From positions 7,136,361 to 7,200,360 of the forward strand of contig NC_135564.1 in assembly GCF_964340395.1 (NCBI RefSeq): a stretch of DNA of 64,000 nt. Reading direction: 5' to 3'. The DNA comes from Glandiceps talaboti (taxonomy: Eukaryota; Hemichordata; Enteropneusta; Spengelidae). Every line of letters begins with the position of its first letter. Within the stretch, counting starts at the first letter, position 1. The position numbers were made by a program, and so were the translations under genes. Of this stretch, positions 19,101 through 28,284 are shown piece after piece. The notes under the pieces were generated by a model. It was not told the DNA's origin and made no database searches. It worked only from the letters and a program-made list of their open reading frames with translations.

Positions 19101-22100
19101 CACCCACCCACACACACACACAGAAAAGGAAGCTCTAAGGAAAGAGTTAGAGGCTGAGATGCAATCCACTCTAGAAGATAACATGAAAGAGATGGAAGCC
19201 ATGAAACAGTCATGGGAAGAAAAACTAAGAGAAGCCCAGGTAAGATGTCAGTCTAATTCAGGTACAATCGGAATTGTGTTGGAAATCAGGGATAACTTCA
19301 TTTGTTTTTTGGGGCTCAAAATTTGAGTCAAAACAGTTAACATCATCATTATATTCATCGTTTATTTTTAAATCAAACTTAACTTACGCTTGCAATATCT
19401 TTGACTTGTTCAGACAGGGTTTCATTTTATCACTTTTTATTCATTGGATGAGCAAAGAAAATATTGGAGAATGATATGTCCCATTTCAGTTTCATCCTTC
19501 ATGCATACCCTGATATATAGGAAACTGTTTTGCAGTTTGTGTGCTATGATCACAAATTATTTGCTTGCATTTTGAATGTGATAGCACCAACCTGGACATG
19601 TGAGGTGAACTTGTCACTGCGCCCTCTAGTGGTAGGGTTGCATAGCAGCCAATGGCCACCCCAGTGTTTTCTCATGTTTCATATCCGCTAATTTACATAT
19701 GAATGTAATTTTTTGATATGTTGAGCATTTCTTTTGTTTAGATGAAATTATGGGATACAGTCCATATCCTATAACTGTGTAGGGAGAATATTGGTGGGCA
19801 TACTAGCTAACACGAAAGAAATAAGGAATTCTACAATATGTTTTTGTTCGATTTTTGAAAATATTAATGTTTGATATTATTAACAGGCAGCAGCAGCTGC
19901 AGCTGACCAAGCCGAAGAATCGAAGAAGAGTGAGAGAAAAACAACACCACATTTGTATAACTTGAATGTCGATCCTCAACTATCAGGAATGATTGTCCAT
20001 TTATTAAAACCTGGTACTTATAAAGTTGGTAACAACAAGGCAGATCCACCAGCTGATATTGTACTTAGTGGTTTAAGGTAGGTGTTTTAAACATTTTTAA
20101 TATTTTTGTGTCGGAAAATTTAGTCATTGTTTTCCTACTAAACATCCTGCTAAAAACCCAATATTGTAATTTTATATCGTTGTAAGTTCATATGTATGTC
20201 TTTACAGCAATATACACAATGTACTATATACATATTTATTTTGGCGTTTGAAAAATATGGTGCCGTGGAATGGCATTTTAGAACATGTTAGGTACACTTC
20301 AAGTTTGTGGATAGTGCTAGGAAAAAATTAAATGCTCCTTGTAAATAACTCATCTGCCCCCTCCCCCTCTCTCCTCCCCATATTTAGTACAACTGCTGTT
20401 AGCAATTACCTTTCATACAGCCGAGTACAGAAATGTACAAATAGAAAAGTACAAATGAATGCTAACAGAAAACCCTTCCATTTAATAGTTCATAATGTAT
20501 ATAGAATGATAGTGGAAATTCATCCCACAAACAACAAACTTTAAATTTTGCATGTATTCAGCTGAAATAAATAAATCCAGTGTAGATATAAATATGTTCA
20601 CAAGATATCTCTATAAGTATATATCTATAAGTTTTATATTGGAAAATCATTGCAAACATGAGTTGTCTCTGAATCTTATATCAAAAATTCATTTATATAC
20701 TACATTTCAAACTTGAAGAACTTCAAATTTCAGTATAAATTTTCCAGAAAGAAATCCAGACGTCTTGCTCTTGAGTTTATGTGACAAATTTTCTACATAA
20801 AACTTGTTTTCTTAAATTTTACACTGTTCAGACTCAAAGCTGTAGTTTTGTTGTGTGGAATTATCATGGCTCTGTGAAATTTTATGTAATCTTTTCCACT
20901 ACTTCTGGATTTGTGTATGCATACTAAGTAACGTGGATACTATTGTATAAAAGTTTGTATTATTTGATGTACAGGACGTGTAACACTTAGTCATTTTTTT
21001 TTCTTTCCTGACAGTGTTCAGAAGGCCCATGCTACTGTCACAACTGAGGGAGATAATTATTTCATTGAAAGAGCAGCATTAGATGCCAAATTACTGGTGA
21101 ATGGAGAACCAGTCACTGCCAAGGAGAAACTTGAACATAATGACAGGTAACAGCCAAAATTATGTGGATTTTAGAATGAATTCGGATCAACGATTCACAG
21201 TTTTATGGTTCAAAAATCATAAAAATTCTGAAAAGGGACAATATTCTTGAGCGCTCTGAGATTTTATTTAAGCATTATCAGGGGTTCACTAAGTATGTTA
21301 CTAGCAGCTCTGGCAGTAAAATTCAAATAAACATTGCCAAAAATTAAATGTGACTGGTAAATCAGGTATAGAAACAAAACCAAAACAAGGTACAAACGTG
21401 GGTAGAAAACAAAAACAACAAGCTAAGCACTGAAATTTGACAAATTTATGGGTTGCTATTAGTTCATACAACACTTTTTCATGTCTTGTTCTAACTTTGT
21501 TTCTTACTTTGACAGGGTCATGTTTGGAACCAGTCATTTGTATGTCTTCGTTCACCCAAAACAACAACAGGCCAACCCCGCTGCTTACCCTAAAGTTGTC
21601 ACCTATGAAATGGCCCAGGAAGAAATAGCCAAGAATAGTGGTTTTGATATGAATACAGATAAGAAATCAAGTGGTAAGATTTCCCAATGGACCTTTCTGT
21701 AAATATCGCCCTCCAGTGTCACAGTAGGGTAGTAGAATAGTGGTTTGATATGAATTCAAATAAGAAATCATGTGATAAGATTTCTCAATGGACCTCCCAT
21801 AAATATCACATATAAAATAATTACGTTATTTTCCAATATTTTTCTTCATTCAGCCAGAAAATACTCATGACCTACGGGTTGTCACGAAGAAAACTATTGT
21901 GGAATAACATCCAAATGCTTTCAATTTCAGAGGATCTGCTGTTACAAGAAGATTTGGTTGATATGTTACCAGCTGTGGAGGAAGCTAATGCTATTAGTGA
22001 AGAGTTAGACAAGAAAATCACATTTGAAATTGTGGTCATATCACCTAAGGCTCGGGGTCTTGCCTCGGGTAGGACAGAGGTAAGAGAAATTTCTGTAATA

Positions 22101-25100
22101 GGGTTGTCGATGGCCGAGTGGTTAAACCACTTGCCTCTTACCACTGCAGTTGGGGTTTGAACCTATTCAGGGTTTGATTATATTTACCACCAAGTAAGAA
22201 GAATATCGTTCAGTTTGACTACCAAACAACGCAGGTTTTCCCCGGGTACTCTGTTTTTGCTCCTGCATTATCACTGAACCCATGAGGGATGGCCCTCACT
22301 GGACTTCTTGGGAGACAAATGTTTATATAATTAAAGAACTATCCAGTAGCAACAAAGATTATTAATACAAAGCATAATTGCTAATAATGGCCGATGTCTT
22401 GCACAATACAATGGTATCATCTGTACAATTAATGTTTAGCAAAGTTCCATGTGTAATAAATTTAAAATAATTTAAAAGATTTCATCAAATTGATTTAGAT
22501 ATTTTCTTGATATATATTTAAAGTGAAATGCAACATAAAATATGTTGTATTAAAGTGGCCGTATTGGGTATTTATTTTGGCTTTTTAATTTAAACTAATT
22601 TTATCATGGCTTCCTACTTGAAAAATCAATGTGAAACATCATTGACCAAGTCTGTGTTTGTAACTCAGTACATTGCAAAAATGTGTAGAAATTTTGTTAT
22701 TGTACGTACAGTGACAAAGATTTTACACATTTATTAATCTTCTGCAATTTATTGAGTTACAAACACAGACTTGGTCAGTGTTGTTTCACATTGATCTTTC
22801 AAGTAGGAAACCATGATAAAATTAGTTTATAAATAAAAAAATCCAAAATAAATACCCAATCCTCGTCCATATGACCACTTTAATGAAATGACCATTTCTG
22901 AGGCACTTGATGCCTACAATGTAAGAGGTATGAAAACCTTTTCTACAGTAGCTAGCTATTACAAAGATCAATGTAAAAGTAAATATTGTGATTTAAATGT
23001 TGCAAATTGGGAAAAGAGTAACATATGAAGAAAAGAAGAAAACGTATTCTAGTGTAGGTGAGGCAGTTAGTCAGTTATTAAACTTCTCAAAAAATCCTGG
23101 TTTCCATAGTCTTATAAAAACTTTATATTCAAAGATTGGATTTATTAATCTGAATGTACATGACTGGTTGATTTGCTAGGTTTGTGTGAAGATGCGTAAT
23201 ATGGAAAATGGCTTGGAGTTCATCTGGCCAAGAGATAAATTCTTCAGAAGAAAATACATGATGCAAGAAATGTACCAAAATTATCAGGAAGGTGAAGATT
23301 GGCAGTTGCCTGATGTAAGTATGAAAGCTTTGCTGTCATTGGGTATTATGTACTGATGGTAACTATATTCTGATTGGATAAGATATGTAGATATAAGATA
23401 TATATTCTCTGTACTGCTGTGTGCATGTGTTCTTGTGTTATGTGCGCATGTGTGTTTCTATGGTATGTATGTGTGTGTATGTGTGTTTGTTTGTGTGTGC
23501 ATGTACCGGTATGTGTGTATGCGGTACGTATGCGAGTGTGTTTGCATGTGTGCATGTGTATGTATGTATGTATGTATGTATGTATGTATGAATGGTGATA
23601 TGACTATACCGATACGATAGTAATAATCCAAGACTGTGGGGCTCATTCATTTGAGTCTTAAAAAATGTTGGTGATTTGAAAAATATCAAACATTTGATTT
23701 ACAAATAAAACATACAGCTGCCCTAATCTAAAATATTCATCTTGTAACTTATATTTACAGGAGAAAGATCCATTTACAGAACCAGCAGAACTTGAAGTGC
23801 AGATAGGTAGTTGTAATGTGTATTTACAAAGTTTAGCTTACCTGGTAAGTAACTTATAGGCAATTTGATATACATATGACATTGTTGGCAAATAATGTGT
23901 AAAGGAGACATAGGAAGTGAAGGCAGAAAAAACAAAATAATTCAGACCTCAATAATGGAATATAAAAATTGACAATTATCTCATTTTTTACTGAAGAGTT
24001 TTTTAGAATCATGTTATGAGATGAATAGAACTTCTCATGCAATTTCTACTGAGTTTAATCTTTAGAAAATGCATAGTGATTGTATAGGTTGGTTATGGAC
24101 ATCTTTTATCAGTCGCTAAATTTGATTCCAATTCTAGACTATACCTTCTGAGTTATAGTGATTTGTCAGCCAAACATTTTGGTCCATCATTAACCCCAAC
24201 ACACTGTTATAACCAGAATAATATAACAAACTGCATAACTGCAACTGGAACATGGTTTGAAACTATTTTGTTAGAAATGGTGACTTAATTATTCGTAATA
24301 TTGTACATCCTGAACAATATGGAATCACCTGTGGGTATTTGTGTAACTGTACACATAGTATGGTAAAATAATTCAATCAAAACAATTGTTGGGTCTGCAC
24401 CCAAAAATCAGCGCACCAACGTGATAATGATTTCAACCTGTTACAGTAATACATATGGATAAAATTGACCTTATTAACATATACAATGTCTAATTATTGG
24501 TATTTTAACAATTTTCAGTAAATATATATTGTTTGTCTGATTGAATAAATAATACTGCAGTTACAGCTTGTGCAGGTTTTAACCGTGAAATCTGATATCA
24601 TTGTTTTGCCATAGATTGACTTGAAAGAGAGTATGGAAATCACGGACTACAAAGGGAAAGAGCTGGGTATTTTAGAAGTAGAGGCTGCCCCATTAAATGC
24701 TAAAGGCAAGGAGATTACAGACGCTGATGATGTCTTTGTAGAGGATCCCAAAGACCTTGTTGGTGGCAATGTTAGCTTTATTTTGAAACTTCATGCTGCT
24801 AGAGGATTACCTAGCAAATACACAGTAAGTACTTTAAGGGATAATCGCACAATGTCACACAAGCTCAATAAGCAAACTTGGTTCGTTTAGGGGTCTGGTG
24901 TCAATGTGATTGCTGATCTTCATTTTCACACTTCTAACCAAGTTTCGAAAACTTTCACGTCTTCAATGATAAAAGCTTCTGTATTTACTATTGCAATGTT
25001 GATAAGTTTATAAAAGTGTTAATACTTCTACTGTGAGATACAATGCTAGGTTTACGGTACTGTTTTGATGTGTTTACCATCATCTCAGTAAACAGGTTCA

Positions 25101-28100
25101 TAAGGTTGGAACTTCATGTTTACCATCATGTTTTTACATCGCATCGATTGTAGTAGTGTGACCGCTTCAATTTTTATCATGGTTTACATCGTATGTAAAC
25201 GTGTGATGTCACACTTGTGAACGTTTGTTTATGGGAGGTAGTTTAATGCTATTGAAACAGTGATGTAAACATGATGTCATTACCATGTCCTCACATGACT
25301 TGCTGTAAAACTGGAGGTGTAGGTTGTAGTAAATTGAACGAAGTAACCAATTACTATCACCTGTCACTGTGTGATGGATTACTACTGACATGTGCTGTTC
25401 ACCCTTTCACAAACAGACGATTATGTTCTTTTGACTATACGTGGAGAGCGAGATTGTGGAAAATCAAGCCAAACGAACAGCAACTAGACTACAATACATT
25501 GGTCTCTTTCAGCCATATTCCGATCTTAACAGCTTTCCGTATTTCTCACCATCAGGATGTGTATTGCAAGTATTCCTTTTATCTGGACACTGAGGCAACT
25601 GAAACCAAGAAAATTGGTGGTACATCCAACCCCGAATTTGGACACAAGAAAACCTTCAAATACAACCCAGCGACTTCTCAACTGGTCAATTATTTGGCCA
25701 ACAGTATCCTGATGGTTCAGGTTTGGGGAAAACAGAAAGTGGCTGGAGGTAAAACAGGGAAAAAGACAACTAAGGAAATGATGATGTCACGTGCATTGGC
25801 ACAGGGGTCTGGAATTGCTGGCAATGCTGGTGAAAAGGTGAGTAGGAAAGGTGGAATGTTGGAATACTACCAAGAGTATGAATTTGCTATGTAAATGTAC
25901 TCATCGCCTTTATAATGATAGCAACATATCTGCATTCTTTGTTTAGTTCAAGGGGAATGCCATTCTAGGAAATACATGTATTTTCATAACTTTGGGTTCT
26001 GGAGAGTCATTCCATGATTTTCACCTGACTTACTCATTTTACTCATTTGCCAAGAAACACCAAATTGAAACTGTATTTTACCTCTATTGTATTCACACTG
26101 ATCCACCATTGCATCATGGGACTTAGTAAATATACATATTTTTTAGGTGCGCACTGCATGATGGAATATTCATGACTCCTATCATGAATATTCAGTGTGC
26201 ATCTAATAAATATGTATGTCTGCTAATAAGTCCCATGATGCAATGCTGGACCAGTATGAGAACAAGAGAGGTGAAATAGAGTTTTAATTTGATGTTTCTT
26301 GGCAATAGAATAAAATTTATGTGATGTGAAAATCATGAAGTGACTCTCCAGAACCCAAAGTATATGAAAATCTATTTCCTGGAGTGGCATTCCCCTTTCA
26401 ATATGTAGTTACATTTCTGATAGTAAGTAAACCACTTCTTTCTGTTGAGGCCCTTGTACAAACAAACAAACAAACAAACAAAATTAAAAAAGTCAAAAAT
26501 AATAATAATTTACAGAAATGCTAAATGGCCGCAAATACAGAGAGAACATAATTAAACTTGAAAGAGTTAACAAGGGAGACACAATGGGAATTCTATAGCA
26601 TAATACATCATTTTACTAAGTGTAGTAATTCACTTTATAATTACATTGAAGGAAATGAAGTCATTATTGTAAACTATTTTCATTGTGAAAATTGTTAGAA
26701 GATGCTAAGTGTTATCTGAAAAAAAGAAGTGAAAATTATTTTCATAACGATAAATTCTTGAAAAATTACTACAGCATCCCAGTTTGTTATTTTTATTTTG
26801 TATCCAAGTCTTGCATGTGAAAGCAGTGTGTCATGTCAAATGTTCTTTTGGCCTCTATCTGCAATGTTATTGTTATTATCTCTACATTTGATGTATTTTA
26901 TTGAGATGTGTGACCCTTTTCACTTTCCAATATTTTGTCATTGTCTTTTTTGTTCTTGTGTAAATTGAAAGGAAAGCTAATAAACATACAAAGGTATAAA
27001 AAGTGTTGTAACATTTTCTAATAAATTTTACCTATTACCTACAGACTGTGGATACCAATAGAACATTCTACATTTTCCAACTTGCAACACTTAAGAAAAG
27101 ACAAGAGAGGCTGGAAGGAAAAATTGTAAGTAGACAATAATTTATCCTGTTTTTTTTTTCTAAATGAATTTATACTTTACTCAGCATGTGTTATTCATTT
27201 TCAGTCTTGCCTGCACTTTCTAGTTGATGTCTACTTTGTTGTTGATAAGTTGTTGTTACAGGATTGAGAAGTGGTCATGTATATGGTACAGCATTGTTTG
27301 GTGGAATTTCTCCCCACAACTTCCCCATGTTGATGTTAACAAGAGAATTGCACACCTAAAGTTAACTCTGTAACAATTCCAGTCTTATCACCAAGTCAGG
27401 CTGGATCAGTCCAGTTTAAACCAGTTCAGACCACTTTCTCCCAGTTTCACATGCTGGCATATCAACATTGAAAAAACACTGAGAAATGCACTTACACTAT
27501 ATCTGTGATAATGTCAGTGTTAGCACTAAGTCAGGCTGAATCAGTCCAGATTAAACTAGTTCAGACCAGTTTTCCCCACAATTTCACATGCTGGCATATC
27601 AACATTGAAAAAAACAGACAAATGCATGTACACTATAGTATAAGCTTTGTGATAATGTCAGTGTTATTAGTACCAAGTGAGGCTGGATCAGTCCAGTTTA
27701 AACCAGTCCATACCTGTTCTCACAATTCCACATGCTAGTATATCAACTTCGAAAAAACACTGAGAAATGTGCACCTACAGTAATTCTGTAATTTTAGCAT
27801 CAATTTAGGCTTGATCAGTCCAGAATAATCCAGTTCACACCAGATCAGATTTTTTACAATACAAATATTTATATTATGCTTTCAAGCAATCAGGATTTCA
27901 GAACAATACATGTGAATAATATTGTGCGTCTCACATTTCTATAAGATCCTGAAGAATTCTGTTGTTCATTCTTTACATTTATCCTGGGTTTTTTTTCGTG
28001 GTTTTTTTTTTACACAGAATCAATTCAAGAATATGGTAGCTGAGGCTGAAAGATGTAACAAAGCCAGAATACACACCCAGATTGTACAACAAGTATTAAA

Positions 28101-28210
28101 TGCTCAACATCCAAAGATTGCTGAAGCAGCCATTAAAAAGATTAGCAAAGATGACGGGGCAGGAGATCTTAGTAAGTACTGGTACCTTACTATCTATATG
28201 TTTAGTCTTT

Positions 28211-28284
<74 letters not shown>

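Noticed and set aside
22102-22185. Functional tRNA-Leu/Ser gene
   Set aside because: A and B boxes are present but the acceptor stem does not pair, and SINE body sequence follows.
25271-25555. Upstream in-frame extension of KIF28 exon 17 as coding sequence
   Set aside because: The residues are not kinesin-like, and exon 16 joins well to 25556 after a CCATCAG acceptor, giving KYT-DVYCKY as expected for the C2-like region.
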